A stretch of 64,000 nucleotides of DNA from DASSSQ01 sp963839285. GTDB taxonomy: Bacteria > Actinomycetota > Thermoleophilia > Gaiellales > Gaiellaceae. The stretch covers positions 73,618-137,617 of the forward strand of contig CAWIUN010000005.1 in the NCBI GenBank assembly GCA_963839285.1, read 5' to 3'. The notes beneath the pieces are model-generated. The model was not told the origin of the DNA. It made no database searches and worked only from the letters and a program-made list of their open reading frames with translations. A program made the translations under genes and the position numbers. Shown piece by piece: positions 18,287 through 27,248 of this stretch; positions within the stretch are counted from its first letter, which is position 1; every line of letters starts with the position of its first letter.

Positions 18287-18409
18287 CTACCAGTCGCCGT
18301 GCCCGAAGCCGGTGCTCTCGGCCTCGGCGCCGACGATGGCTGCGACAAGGGCGAGGGCGACCAACAGGTAGCCGCGCTTCGAAGCTACGAACGTGATCAT
18401 CTTCGTCAA
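18287..18409 (-). CDS. Small exported-looking peptide following XRE-TPR regulator (candidate signalling peptide)
   Basis: A 40-codon ORF starting with TTG at 18409. A perfect AGGAGG (18423-18418) sits 8 bases upstream; the in-frame ATG at 18400 is 17 bases away and less likely. The product has a basic N-terminus (T-K-M-I-T-F-V-A-S-K-R-G), a hydrophobic core of about 15 residues (Y-L-L-V-A-L-A-L-V-A-A-I-V-G-A) with an A-x-A-like cleavage region, and a polar tail E-A-E-S-T-G-F-G-H-G-D-W. It begins 22 bases after the regulator stop, so the two are co-transcribed. This resembles Phr/NprX-type pheromone precursors, but it could also be a small membrane protein. Confidence 0.6.
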   Translation of the reverse strand: MTKMITFVASKRGYLLVALALVAAIVGAEAESTGFGHGDW

Positions 18410-18431
18410 ATCACTCACCTCCTCTCGGGGA

Positions 18432-19785
18432 CTAGAAGCGGAAGTCCTGCAGAGCTTCGGCCGCGCGCCGGTAGAGCTTCGCGGCCCCGGCGGCGTCGTC
18501 GCGCGCCTGCGCCAGGTCGCCCTTCGCGACCCAGGCGGCGGCGACGTGGCTGGCCGACTCGAGCTGTGCCAGCGTCGCCTCGGCCTCCTCGAGCGCCTGC
18601 TCGGCGGCCTCGAGCTTCCCCTGCTCGAGCAGGGCGCGCCCGAGGACGAGCTGCGCGTTGCCGATCTCGTCGAGGTGCTCCGTGCGCCGGTCGAGCAACT
18701 TCAACGCCTGCTGCGCCTGCTCCTCGGCCAGATCTGCCTTGCCCGTCCGGAGATGAACCTGGGCGAGCGAGGACACGGCGCGGCCGGCCTCGACCTCCTC
18801 GCCGATCTCGAGCGCGACGGCGAAGGAGTTCTTGAGCAGCGCGACGGCCTCGTCGGGCTTGCCGAGCAGGAACTGGAGGCCGCCCAGGTTGTTGAGCAGC
18901 ATCGCCGACGTGCAGCTGGTCCGAGAGCTCCTCGAAGATCGCCTTCGCCCGCTCGGCGTGCCTGCGCGCGAGCACCCAGTGGCCCTCGCGCTCGGCGATC
19001 AGCGACGCCTGGAGGCAGAGGTGCGCGAGCCCGCTCCGGTCGCTGAGCGCCTCGGCCAGCTCGAGCGCGCGCTCGACGTCCTCCCGCGCGGCTTCGTAGT
19101 CGCGCTGGCGTTCGCGCGCGCGGGCGCGCCAGAAGAGGATGCGGGAGCGGAGCGGATCGCACGGCGTGCCCGAGCCCTCGGCGAGCTTCAACGCCTCGTC
19201 CAGGAGCGCGACGGAGGTGGCGATGCTCGAGAGCTTGGCGCGGCAGACGCCCAGGCCGAACAGCACCTCGGCCCGGTCGACGTCGGTGAACGACTCGTCC
19301 TCGACCTCGGAGCGCACGTACGTGAAGATGTCCAGCGCGCGGCGTGCGTCGCCCCGCCGGAAGTGCGCCCAGGCCTCTCCCGAGAGCGCCCGGGCCCGCA
19401 GGTGCCCGATCCCCGTCGCCTCGACGGCGGGCCGCACCTTCTCGAGCTCGGCGATCGCGTCGTCGTAGCGCTGGGCGTCGATCAGGCCCTCGGCGCGCGC
19501 GAGCGCGGCCTCGACGCGGGTGCGCTCGTCTCCCGAGACGCCGCTCGAGAGGAAGGTCGGGTCGACGCCGAGCCGGCCCGCGAGCCACTCGATCGTCTCC
19601 TGGGTCGGGCGCGTCTTGCCGCGCTCGATCTGGCTGACGTACTCCTTCGAGAAGCGCTCGCCCGCGAGCTCGCTCTGCGTCAGGCCGGCCGCGACGCGCA
19701 GCTGGCGGACGCGCTCGCCGAGGCGAGGTGCGCGGGTGGCCCGGCGGAGCGCCGAGCCCGCGGCGGTGACATGCGGCGTCGTCAC
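18432..19785 (-). CDS. XRE-type HTH regulator with tetratricopeptide repeats (frameshifted)
   Basis: About 450 residues from GTG after removing one inserted base near 18903. Residues 20-80 are a Cro/CI-type HTH: L-G-E-R-V-R-Q-L-R-V-A-A-G-L-T-Q-S-E-L-A, S-K-E-Y-V-S-Q-I-E-R-G-K. The remainder is a series of helix pairs with TPR character (A-W-A-H-F-R-R-G-D-A-R-R-A-L-D-I-F, L-L-N-N-L-G-G-L-Q-F-L-L-G-K-P-D-E-A-V-A-L-L and so on) up to the C-terminus. HTH plus TPR is the architecture of RRNPP peptide-responsive regulators. The next gene is a tiny exported-looking peptide, and palindromic sites lie just upstream. Confidence 0.85.
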
Positions 19786-19793
19786 GAGTCGTA

Positions 19794-19811
19794 GTCAAGT
19801 CGATACTTGAC
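19794..19811 (-). promoter_or_regulatory. Palindromic operator candidate O1 upstream of XRE-TPR gene
   Basis: GTCAAGT-CGAT-ACTTGAC is a perfect 7-bp inverted repeat with a 4-bp centre, 9-26 bases upstream of the regulator's GTG start. Its half-site recurs at 19898-19904 and 19911-19917, which supports a shared binding protein, most simply the regulator itself. Confidence 0.55.
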
Positions 19812-19887
19812 GCCCGCGCAAGCCCTCACCGCCGTCGAATCCCCCAAAAGGGGCAGATTCCAGGTGGATTTTCTGTGAAGTAGGTGA

Positions 19888-19917
19888 GGTCAAAATCACT
19901 TGACCGGGGTACTTGAC
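19888..19917. promoter_or_regulatory. Operator candidates O2 and O3 (ACTTGAC repeats)
   Basis: GGTCAA-6-TTGACC at 19888-19905 is a second inverted repeat containing ACTTGAC. A further ACTTGAC at 19911-19917 follows 13 bases later and forms the -35 region of the plus-strand promoter. A protein bound here could control both the regulator gene and the divergent transcript. Confidence 0.5.
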
Positions 19918-19941
19918 GACCCCGGGGGACGTGCCTATAGT
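19913..19941 (+). promoter_or_regulatory. Near-consensus sigma-70 promoter, divergent from XRE-TPR gene
   Basis: TTGACG (19913-19918), exactly 17 bases, TATAGT (19936-19941). It is the best housekeeping promoter I see in the window. The expected start point is near 19948. No plus-strand protein gene follows before a strong hairpin at 20090-20142. Confidence 0.65.
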
Positions 19942-19947
19942 GAGGCC

Positions 19948-20142
19948 ACCTTGCACGACGGCCGAACGCCGGGAGACCGGCTCAGGCGGAAGTGCAGGGG
20001 GAGCGCCGAGACCGTGACGAGCGAGCTCGGGGGCGTGGCTGGGCCGCAGAGCCACGATCCCGGGCCGTCATGAAATCGGCGCCCCGCCTGACCAAGAGGG
20101 GAGCCCCCGGGTGCCGCAGCCGGGGCGGCTCCCCTCTTGGTC
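19948..20142 (+). ncRNA. Candidate orphan structured RNA, about 195 nt
   Basis: The transcript from the 19913 promoter would run through GC-rich, foldable sequence (for example TTGCAC/GTGCAG bracketing GCCG/CGGC near 19953-19996) and end at a 16-bp terminator hairpin. Possible reading frames run straight through the hairpin and have no good ribosome-binding site, so an RNA product is more likely than a protein. It does not match the riboswitch or SRP-RNA cores I compared by eye. Identity unknown. Confidence 0.45.
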
Positions 20143-20790
20143 GTGCCGGTCGGCGTCGCGAGTCGGTCTGCTCAGTCGCTCCGAGCCGGTCAGCCAGCGG
20201 CGGCGCTGCTCCGAGATGCGGGCGACGTCGTCGCCCATCAGGCCGCCGAGCTTCTGGTCGAGCGTCGCCAGCAGGCCGCCGCCGATCCAGATCCAGGCCT
20301 CGGCGACCGGGTCGCGCTCGGGCCGGACGTCGCCGGCCTCCTGGGCGCTGCGGATCGCGTCGACGAAGAAGCCGTGGGCGCGGCGGATCTGCGTCCGCAG
20401 GGTCTCGGCCACGTCCGCGTCGTGCTCGGCCTCGTTCAGCGCCTGCATCCAGAGGTCGGTGACGCGAAGCCGCGCGCCGGAGCGCATGAAGGCCTGGCTG
20501 ACCCTGCCGAGGCAGCCGGTCGGGTCGCTCTCCAGCGCCTCGGCGGCCTCGAGCTCGAACTCGGCCCAGAAGGTCTCGAGACAGGCGGCGTAGAGCTCCC
20601 GCTTGGAGCCGAAGTGGCGGTAGAGGATCGGCTCGCTGATCCCGGAGGCGGCCGCGATCTCCGCCGTCGTCGCGCCGCGGTAGCCCGCCTGCGCGAACAC
20701 GCGGCAGGCAGCCTCGAGCAGGGCGAGGCGCCGCTCGGCCGCCGGCAGGCGCTCCCGGCGGCCGACGGCCTTGCCGCCGACCTGGGTCAT
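20068..20790 (-). CDS. TetR-family transcriptional regulator
   Basis: Up to 240 residues. Residues 18-65 are the TetR HTH: R-L-A-L-L-E-A-A-C-R-V-F-A-Q-A-G-Y-R-G-A-T-T-A-E-I-A, G-I-S-E-P-I-L-Y-R-H-F-G-S-K-R-E-L. The rest is the helical ligand domain. The ATG overlaps the MFS stop (ATGA), so it is translated with the pump it presumably represses. The last 25 codons in this frame run through a 16-bp terminator hairpin; a +1 correction would end the protein at the TGA at 20174-20172, which I think more likely. Confidence 0.85.
   Translation of the reverse strand: MTQVGGKAVGRRERLPAAERRLALLEAACRVFAQAGYRGATTAEIAAASGISEPILYRHFGSKRELYAACLETFWAEFELEAAEALESDPTGCLGRVSQAFMRSGARLRVTDLWMQALNEAEHDADVAETLRTQIRRAHGFFVDAIRSAQEAGDVRPERDPVAEAWIWIGGGLLATLDQKLGGLMGDDVARISEQRRRWLTGSERLSRPTRDADRHDQEGSRPGCGTRGLPSWSGGAPIS
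20090..20142. terminator. Strong bidirectional hairpin between the orphan RNA and TetR gene
   Basis: 20090-20105 pairs with 20127-20142 in a perfect 16-bp stem, extended inside the loop by CCCCGG/CCGGGG. It would end both the plus-strand RNA and the minus-strand MFS-TetR transcript. In the annotated TetR frame it would be coding, which argues that the TetR frame is wrong at its end. Confidence 0.65.
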
Positions 20791-22235
20791 GCCGCCTCCG
20801 GGGCGGCGGCCGGCGCCGGCGCGTCCTCGTGGTGGTGCACCTTGCGCAGGGTCGCGGCCCCGACGACGCCGCCGAGGAAGGCGAAGATCGCGGCGAGGTG
20901 CAGCGCGTCGTGGAAGCCCGCGGTGTAGGCCTCGGGCCGCGGCTTGCCGTCGGCGAGCTGCGCGGCCATCACGTGGGCGACGACGGCGCCCATGATCGCG
21001 ATCCCGAGCGAGCCGCCGACCTGGCGCATGCTGTTGAGCACCGCGGAGCCGACACCCGCCTTGTCGACCGGCACCGAGGCCATCGCGGCCGCGGTCGTCG
21101 GCGTCATCGTCATCGCCATCCCGAAGCCGCCGAGGACGAGGCCCGGGAGGATGTCCCAGAAGGTCGAGCCCGCGTCGAGCCGGCCGTAGAGGAGCAGCGA
21201 CCCCGAGACGAGCGTCAGGCCGACGCCGACGAGCCAGCGCGCGCCGACCCTGTCGGAGATGCGCCCCGCCTGCGGCGCGACCAGGATCACGAGCACGGTC
21301 ATCGGCAGGAAGGTCGCGCCCGCCTGCACCGGCGAGTAGCCGAGCACCTGCTGCATGAAGAGCGAGACGTAGAAGAAGACGCCGAACATCGCCAGGCCGA
21401 CCAGGAGCATGGCCGTGTTGGCCCCGCTGAAGGTGCCGTCGCGGAAGAGCGTCAGGTCGAGCATCGGCAGCCGCTGGTGCAGCTCGAGCAGGGCGAACGC
21501 GGTCAGCAGCACGACGGCGGCGGCCAGGGCGGCGAGGATCCGGGCCGAGGTCCAGCCGTAGTTGTTCGCCTCGATCAGCCCGTACGTGAGGGCGAAGAGG
21601 CCGAGGCCGGAGGTGAGCAGGCCCGGCAGGTCGAGCCGCTGCTCGTGCGAGGTGTCCTGCGACTCCTCGATGAAGACGTAGCTGGCGACGATGCCGAGGA
21701 TCCCGATCGGGACGTTGATGTAGAAGACCCAGTTCCAGTTGACGTGCTCGGTCAGGAGCCCGCCGACGAGAGGGCCGATCGCGAGGGCCATCGCCGAGAC
21801 GCCGGCCCAGATCCCGATCGCGAGCCCGCGCTGGCGCGCCGGGAAGGTCGCGGTGATGATCGAGAGCGTCGCGGGGTTCATCAGGGCGGCGCCGATCCCC
21901 TGCACCGCGCGCGCGCCGATCAGCCACCCGGAGGTGGGGGCGATCCCGCAGACGAACGACGACGCGGTGAAGACCACGAGCCCGATCACGAAGATCCGGC
22001 GGCGGCCGATCAGGTCGGCGAGCTTGCCGCCGGTGAGCATGAACGCCGCGAACGTCAGCGCGTAGCCGGTCACGATCCACTCGAGCTGCGAGATGCTCAT
22101 GTGCAGCGAGCGCTGGATCGAGGGCAGCGCGACGTTCACGACGGTGTTGTCGAGCATGATCATGAAGAGCCCGAACGCGACCGCCGCCAGCGTCCACCAC
22201 TTCTTCAGCTCGGGCGCGAAGATCCTCGCCTTCAT
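20787..22235 (-). CDS. MFS drug transporter, DHA2 (EmrB/QacA) family
   Basis: 482 residues with 14 predicted membrane segments. Motif A is G-G-K-L-A-D-L-I-G-R-R-R between TM2 and TM3; L-D-N-T-V-V-N-V-A-L-P in TM1 is the DHA2-specific motif D1, and G-P-L-V-G-G in TM5 is motif C. It is a proton-driven multidrug exporter. A G-G-A-A-G-G-A-T-G-G-A-G Shine-Dalgarno precedes the ATG. TetR follows in the same transcript, and TetR-like repeats lie upstream. Confidence 0.9.
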   Translation of the reverse strand: MKARIFAPELKKWWTLAAVAFGLFMIMLDNTVVNVALPSIQRSLHMSISQLEWIVTGYALTFAAFMLTGGKLADLIGRRRIFVIGLVVFTASSFVCGIAPTSGWLIGARAVQGIGAALMNPATLSIITATFPARQRGLAIGIWAGVSAMALAIGPLVGGLLTEHVNWNWVFYINVPIGILGIVASYVFIEESQDTSHEQRLDLPGLLTSGLGLFALTYGLIEANNYGWTSARILAALAAAVVLLTAFALLELHQRLPMLDLTLFRDGTFSGANTAMLLVGLAMFGVFFYVSLFMQQVLGYSPVQAGATFLPMTVLVILVAPQAGRISDRVGARWLVGVGLTLVSGSLLLYGRLDAGSTFWDILPGLVLGGFGMAMTMTPTTAAAMASVPVDKAGVGSAVLNSMRQVGGSLGIAIMGAVVAHVMAAQLADGKPRPEAYTAGFHDALHLAAIFAFLGGVVGAATLRKVHHHEDAPAPAAAPEAA

Positions 22236-22263
22236 TCTCCATCCTTCCGGTTCGTGTCTCGAA

Positions 22264-22296
22264 GTTAGCGGCGGCTAGGTTAGCGGTCACTAGCGG
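22264..22296 (-). promoter_or_regulatory. TetR operator candidate upstream of MFS gene
   Basis: GTTAGCGG occurs at 22264-22271 and again at 22279-22286, followed by CTAGCGG at 22290-22296. On the minus strand GCTAGTGACCGCTAAC is an imperfect inverted repeat of the kind bound by TetR proteins. It lies 29-61 bases upstream of the MFS start. Confidence 0.4.
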
Positions 22297-22329
22297 CCGG
22301 CGTCAAGGACGGCCGTTAGGCTCCGCGCG

Positions 22330-24205
22330 ATGGCCGAGATCGTCTGGAGACCGACGCCCGAGGTGGTCGAGCGGGCGAACGCGACGCGGCTGCTGCGCCG
22401 CGCGGGGATCGGCGACTGGCACGAGCTCGTGCGCCGCTCCGCCGAGGAGCCCGAGTGGATCTGGCCGCTCCTCGTCGAGGACATGGGGATCGAGTTCGCG
22501 GAGCCGTGGGAGCAGGTCGTCGACCTCTCGCGCGGGCCGGAATGGGCGACCTGGTTCGTCGGCGGCAAGCTCAACGTCGCCTGGAACTGCGTCCACCGCT
22601 GGGCCGAGCGCCGTCCCGACGCGACCGCCGCAGTCGGTCTCGGCGAGGACGGGTCGCGGCGTCAGCTGTCGTACGCGGAGCTCTCGTCGCAGGTGACGCG
22701 GCTCGCCGAGCAACTCGTCTCGCTCGGGGTCGAGCCGGGCGACCGGGTCGCGATCTTCCTGCCGATGTCGCCCGACGTGGCGGTCGCCTCGCACGCGATC
22801 GCGCACGTCGGCGCCGTCCAGGTGCCCGTCTTCTCCGGCTTCGCCGCGCCCGCGGTCGCCCAGCGGCTGCAGGCGTCCGAGGCGAGGGTCGCGATCACGA
22901 CCGCGGTCTCGTCCCGGCGGGGGCGGGAGGTGCCGATGCTGGCGATCCTCGAGGAGGCCCGCCGCGAGGCGCCGACGCTCGAGCAGATCGTCGTGGCGCC
23001 GTTCGAGCTCGACGACCGGCCGGGCGAGCTGGAGCCGCTCGCGGTCGACTCCGAGCATCCGTACCTGCTCACCTACACGTCCGGCACGACCGGGCGGCCG
23101 AAGGGCGTCGTCCACGTGCAGGGCGGCTTCCTCGTCTCGATCGCGCGCGAGGTCTGCTACCAGGCGGACGCCGGCCCGGACGACGTCATCCACTTCGTCA
23201 CCGACATGGGCTGGATCATGGGGCCCTGGACCGTCACCGGCGGCGGCGCGATGGGCTCGACGCTCGTCTTCGCGGAAGGCGCGCCCGACTGGCCCGACGA
23301 CCGGCTCTGGCGCCTCGTCGAGTCGGAGCGGGTCTCCGTGCTCGGGATCTCGCCGACCCTGACCCGCGCGCTGCGGCCGAAGGGCGACCCGGAGGCCGAC
23401 CTCTCCTCGCTCCGCACCTTCGTCACGACCGGCGAGCCCTGGAACCCGGAGCCCTACCGCTGGCTCTTCGAGCGGGTCGGCGGCTCGCGCGTGCCGGTGA
23501 TCAACTGCTCGGGCGGCACCGAGGTCGGCGCCTGCTTCCTCTCGCCGGTGGTGGTCGAGCCGATCGAGGAGTGCTCGCTCGGCGGCCCGGCGCTCGGGAT
23601 GGCGATGGACGTCGTCGACGAGGAGGGCCGCTCGCTCCTCGGCAGCGGCCGGGTCGGCGAGCTCGTCTGCCGGAAGCCGTTCCCGGGGATGACGCGCGGC
23701 TTCCTCGGCGAGCCGGAGCGCTACCTCGAGACCTACTGGAACCGCTTCCCGGGCGTCTGGTGCCACGGCGACTGGGCCTCGGTCGACGCGAACGGCTTCT
23801 GGTTCCTGCACGGGCGCTCCGACGACACGCTCAACATCGCCGGCAAGCGGATCGGGCCGGCCGAGATCGAGTCGGCGGCCGTCGCGCACCCCGCGGTCGC
23901 CGAGGCCGCGGCCGTCGGGATCCCGCACGAGGTCAAGGGCGAGGTCGCCTGGGTCTTCTGCGCGCTCGTGCCCGGGCGCGGAGCCCTCGGACGCGCTCGC
24001 CGCCGAGATCGCGGCGGGGATCGCAGGCGAGCTCGGCAAGGCCTTCGCCCCGGGTAGGGTCCTGTTCGTGGACGCGCTGCCGAAGACGCGCTCGGCGAAG
24101 ATCGTCCGCCGCGCGGTCCGCGCGACCGCGCTCGGGCGCGACCCCGGCGACGTCTCGTCGCTCGAGAACCCGGAGTCGCTCGAGGAGATCGCCCGTGCCG
24201 TCTAG
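22330..24205 (+). CDS. Acyl-CoA synthetase, AMP-forming (acetyl/propionyl-type), frameshifted
   Basis: About 625 residues. Adenylation motifs: Y-T-S-G-T-T-G-R-P-K-G near residue 248, N-C-S-G-G-T-E-V-G, H-G-D-W-A-S-V-D, G-R-S-D-D-T-L-N-I-A-G-K-R-I-G-P-A-E-I-E and the C-terminal K-T-R-S-A-K with the catalytic Lys. The N-terminal part resembles Acs (P-E-W-A-T-W-F-V-G-G-K-L-N-V-A-W-N). A +1 shift near 23977 separates the last 75 residues. It activates a short carboxylic acid to its CoA thioester. It is divergent from the MFS gene and overlaps the following SDR gene. Confidence 0.87.
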
Positions 24206-24950
24206 GGTCGCGCTCGTCACCGGCGGCGGGCGCGGGATCGGCGCCGGAATCGCGCGTGCGCTCGCGGGCGACGGCTGGGACGTCGTCGTCGGCGCCCGCT
24301 CCGGCGACGAGGTCGAGGCGGTCGCGGCCGAGATCGGCGGCCGCGCGGTCTCGCTCGACGTCTCCGACCGCGGCTCGGTCGAGGCGGCCGTCGCCGAGGC
24401 GGGCGAGGTCGAGCTGCTGGTCGCGAACGCCGGGATCGGCAACCAGGAGGGCGCGACGTGGGAGACGCCCGTCGAGGACTGGTGGCGCGTCTTCGAGGTG
24501 AACGTGCTCGGCGTCCACCTCTGCTGCCGCGCCGTCGTCCCCGGCATGCTCGAGCGCGGCGCCGGCGGGCGGGTCGGGGGCCGGATCGCGATCACGGGCA
24601 GCGGCGCCGCCTATCTGCCCGGGTCGAGCACGACCGCCTATTCGTCGAGCAAGGCGGCCGTCTGCCGCTACGGCGAGACGCTCGCCAACGAGCTCGCCGG
24701 CCGGATCCCCGTCTTCTTCTTCTCCCCCGGCCTCGTCCGCACGGAAATGACCGAGGGGAGCTTCCCCGACGACGCGCCCTGGACGCCGCCGGAGCTGGCG
24801 CCCGAGCTCGTCCGCAAGCTGGCCACCGGCCGCTACGACGCGCTCGCGGGCCGCTACCTGCACGCCGAGCACGACGACGTCGACGAGCTGCTCGCCCGGA
24901 TCGAGGTCGTCCGCGAGGACGACCTGAACGCGATCCGGCTCCGGAGGTAG
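24195..24950 (+). CDS. Short-chain dehydrogenase/reductase
   Basis: 251 residues from GTG, overlapping the end of the acyl-CoA synthetase by 11 bases. Nucleotide motif T-G-G-G-R-G-I-G, N-A-G-I-G, catalytic Ser in I-T-G-S-G-A-A and Y-S-S-S-K-A-A with Tyr and Lys, then S-P-G-L-V-R-T. The G-A-R-S after strand 2 suggests NADP. With the synthetase it may act on a CoA-linked or related acid or alcohol; the substrate is not evident. Confidence 0.87.
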   Translation: MPSRVALVTGGGRGIGAGIARALAGDGWDVVVGARSGDEVEAVAAEIGGRAVSLDVSDRGSVEAAVAEAGEVELLVANAGIGNQEGATWETPVEDWWRVFEVNVLGVHLCCRAVVPGMLERGAGGRVGGRIAITGSGAAYLPGSSTTAYSSSKAAVCRYGETLANELAGRIPVFFFSPGLVRTEMTEGSFPDDAPWTPPELAPELVRKLATGRYDALAGRYLHAEHDDVDELLARIEVVREDDLNAIRLRR

Positions 24951-25034
24951 CTCAGGGTCTCCTCAGGGGGTCACCCGATGGCGGCGCGCGCGCGGCGCGG
25001 CGATCCTGGGTGCATCATCGACGAGGAGAGAGTC

Positions 25035-26127
25035 ATGGAAGACACCACCCAGCCGACCGCGCCGCCGCCCGACCCCGAGGAGGGGGTGCGCCGGCTCGTC
25101 CGCGCCCGCGACGGGCGCTGGTTCGGCGGCGTCGCCGCCGGCCTCGGCCGCTACTTCGACGTCAACCCCGCGATCTACCGGGTCGTCTTCGCGGCGCTCG
25201 CGTTCGCCGGCGGCGCCGGCCTGCTCCTGTACCTGGCCGCCTGGCTCGTGATCCCGAACGAGGACGCGGAGGCGTCGGTCGCCGAGCAGGCGCTCCGCGA
25301 CCACCGCGACCGGCCGGTTCTCGCGATCGGCGTCGGGCTGATCGGCTTCGCGCTGCTGGTCGCGTTCTCGCACGCGGCCTTCTGGCCGCACCCGGGCAAC
25401 CTCTGGCTGGCCGCCGTGCTGGTCGGCGGCGCGCTCGTCTGGTGGGAGCTGCACGAGCGGCGGCCGGCGACCGCGACGGCAGGCGGCGTCGGGACCGCGT
25501 CCGCGCCCGTGCCCGCCGCCCCCGCGCCGCGGCGGCCCTCGCTGCTCCTGCCCGTGCTCGGCGTCCTGCTCGCGTCCGCCGGGGCGCTCGGCCTGCTCGA
25601 GGCGCTCGGCGTCCACTCCGTCGACCTGCGGATCGCGCTCGCCGCGGCGGTGCTGCTCGTCGGCGCCGCGATCGCGGCCGGGGCGGCGACCTCGTACCGC
25701 GTCTCGGGGCTGGTCGGGGTCGGGACTGCTCCTGCTCGTCGCGCTCGGGCTCGCGCTCGCCGTCCGCGTCCCGCTCCGCGGGGGCATCGGCGACCGGGTC
25801 GAGCGGCCGCAGACCGCCGCGACCGCCGAGGCCCGTCACTACCGGCTCGCGATCGGGCAGCTGCGGCTCGACCTGGCCGGGCTGGACGTGCCCACCGGGA
25901 CGACGTCCGTGCGCGGGACCGTCGGGGTCGGGCAGCTGACGGTGACCGTCCCCCGCGGCGTCGAGGTCGACGTCCACGCGACCAACCGGGGCGGCGACGT
26001 CACCCTCTTCGGCTCGGACGAGAGCGGCATGAACGTCCGCCGGCACGTCGTCGACGGCAGCTCGACGCGGCGCCTCGAGCTCGACCTCGAGGTCGGCTAC
26101 GGCGACCTGGAGGTGCGCCGCGGGTGA
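25035..26127 (+). CDS. PspC-domain membrane protein with LiaF-like C-terminal domain (frameshifted)
   Basis: About 363 residues. Residues 15-75 form a PspC domain (R-D-G-R-W-F-G-G-V-A-A-G-L-G-R-Y-F-D-V-N-P), then several membrane segments up to about residue 250, and a C-terminal beta-rich region (V-G-Q-L-T-V-T-V-P-R-G-V-E-V-D-V) like the LiaF/DUF1707 cell-envelope response domain. A +1 shift lies near 25727. It overlaps the kinase gene (GTGA), so it is probably a membrane-bound regulator of that kinase, as LiaF is of LiaS. Confidence 0.8.
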
Positions 26128-27248
26128 CCCGCGTCGCCGAACCGCGCTTCCCGCTCGCGCTCCCGAAGGTCGTCCGCCGGGAGCGCGGGCGCGCGCTCGG
26201 GGGCGTCGCGAGCGGCATCGGCGCGACGCTCGACGTCGACCCGACGCTGATCCGGCTCGTCTTCGCGCTGCTCTCCCTCGCGAGCGGCGCGGGCATCGCC
26301 GCCTATGCCGGCGCCTGGCTCTACCTGCCGGCCGAGGGCGCGCCGGAGCCCTCGCGGCGCCGGCGCGTGCTCGGCCTCGGCGTGCTCGTCGTCGCCGCCT
26401 CGCTGACCCTGCGCGGGCTCGGGCTCGCCGACTCGCTGATCTGGCCGTTCCTGCTCGTGGCGCTCGGGCTGGCGCTGCTCCGCCGGCGCGAGGCGCACGG
26501 GCTGCCGCCCGTGCTCGGCGCGCTGCTCGTGCTCGCGGGCGCCGCCGTCTTCTTCCAGCAGAACCTCGCCAGCCACGGCAGCGAGGCGCTGCTGGCGCCG
26601 GGCGCGGTGTCGGTCGGGCTGCTCGTCGTCGTCGGCCCCTGGCTCTGGCGGCTGGCGCGCGAGCGCGACGCCGAGCGGGCGGAGCGGATCCGCACCCAGG
26701 AGCGCGAGGAGATGGCGACGCGCGTGCACGACTCGGTGCTGCAGACGCTGGCGCTGATCCAGCGCGAGGAGGATCCGCGCCGCGTCTCGACGCTGGCGCG
26801 CCGGCAGGAGCGCGAGCTGCGGAGCTGGCTCTATCCCGACGTCGGCCGGGTCGAGGGCGAGAGCCTCGCCGACGCGGTCGAGGCGGCCGCGGCCGAGGTC
26901 GAGGAGCTGCACGGCGTCCGGGTCGAGCTCGTCCGCACGGGCGACTGCCCGCTCGACGAGCGCGCCCGGGCGCTCGCGCTCGCCGCCCGCGAGGCGATGG
27001 CGAACGCGGCGCGCCACGCGGGCGTCGACGAGGTCGCCGTCTTCGTCGACGTCGACGACGAGGCGGCCGCGATCTTCGTCCGCGACCGCGGGAACGGCTT
27101 CGACCCGGCCGCGGTGCCGGCCGACCGACGCGGGATCGCCGAGTCGATCCGCGGGCGGATGGAGCGCGCCGGCGGCGAGGCCGTCGTCGGCTCCGCGCCG
27201 GGCGAGGGAACCGAGGTCGAGCTGCGGCTCGAGAGGCCGCGGCGGTGA
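26124..27248 (+). CDS. PspC-sensor histidine kinase (NarL/LiaS-type)
   Basis: 374 residues. An N-terminal PspC domain (R-A-L-G-G-V-A-S-G-I-G-A-T-L-D-V-D-P) is followed by about four membrane segments, a HisKA_3 dimerisation box with H202 in R-V-H-D-S-V-L-Q and an HATPase domain with N-box R-E-A-M-A-N-A-A-R-H and D-R-G-N-G-F-D. Having PspC as the sensor module suggests envelope-stress sensing. It overlaps its response regulator by 4 bases. Confidence 0.87.
   Translation: MTRVAEPRFPLALPKVVRRERGRALGGVASGIGATLDVDPTLIRLVFALLSLASGAGIAAYAGAWLYLPAEGAPEPSRRRRVLGLGVLVVAASLTLRGLGLADSLIWPFLLVALGLALLRRREAHGLPPVLGALLVLAGAAVFFQQNLASHGSEALLAPGAVSVGLLVVVGPWLWRLARERDAERAERIRTQEREEMATRVHDSVLQTLALIQREEDPRRVSTLARRQERELRSWLYPDVGRVEGESLADAVEAAAAEVEELHGVRVELVRTGDCPLDERARALALAAREAMANAARHAGVDEVAVFVDVDDEAAAIFVRDRGNGFDPAAVPADRRGIAESIRGRMERAGGEAVVGSAPGEGTEVELRLERPRR

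Noticed and set aside
19948..20142. SRP RNA or glycine riboswitch
   Set aside because: A GGAA tetraloop-like piece and CTCAGGC/GGGAGAC fragments occur, but the order and pairing required by either family are not met.
20829..22268. Long plus-strand open frame opposite the MFS gene
   Set aside because: It mirrors the transporter gene and has extreme charged, low-complexity composition; a shadow of codon bias. Similar long shadows occur opposite the AarF kinase, the acetyl-CoA synthetase and the hydroxylase.
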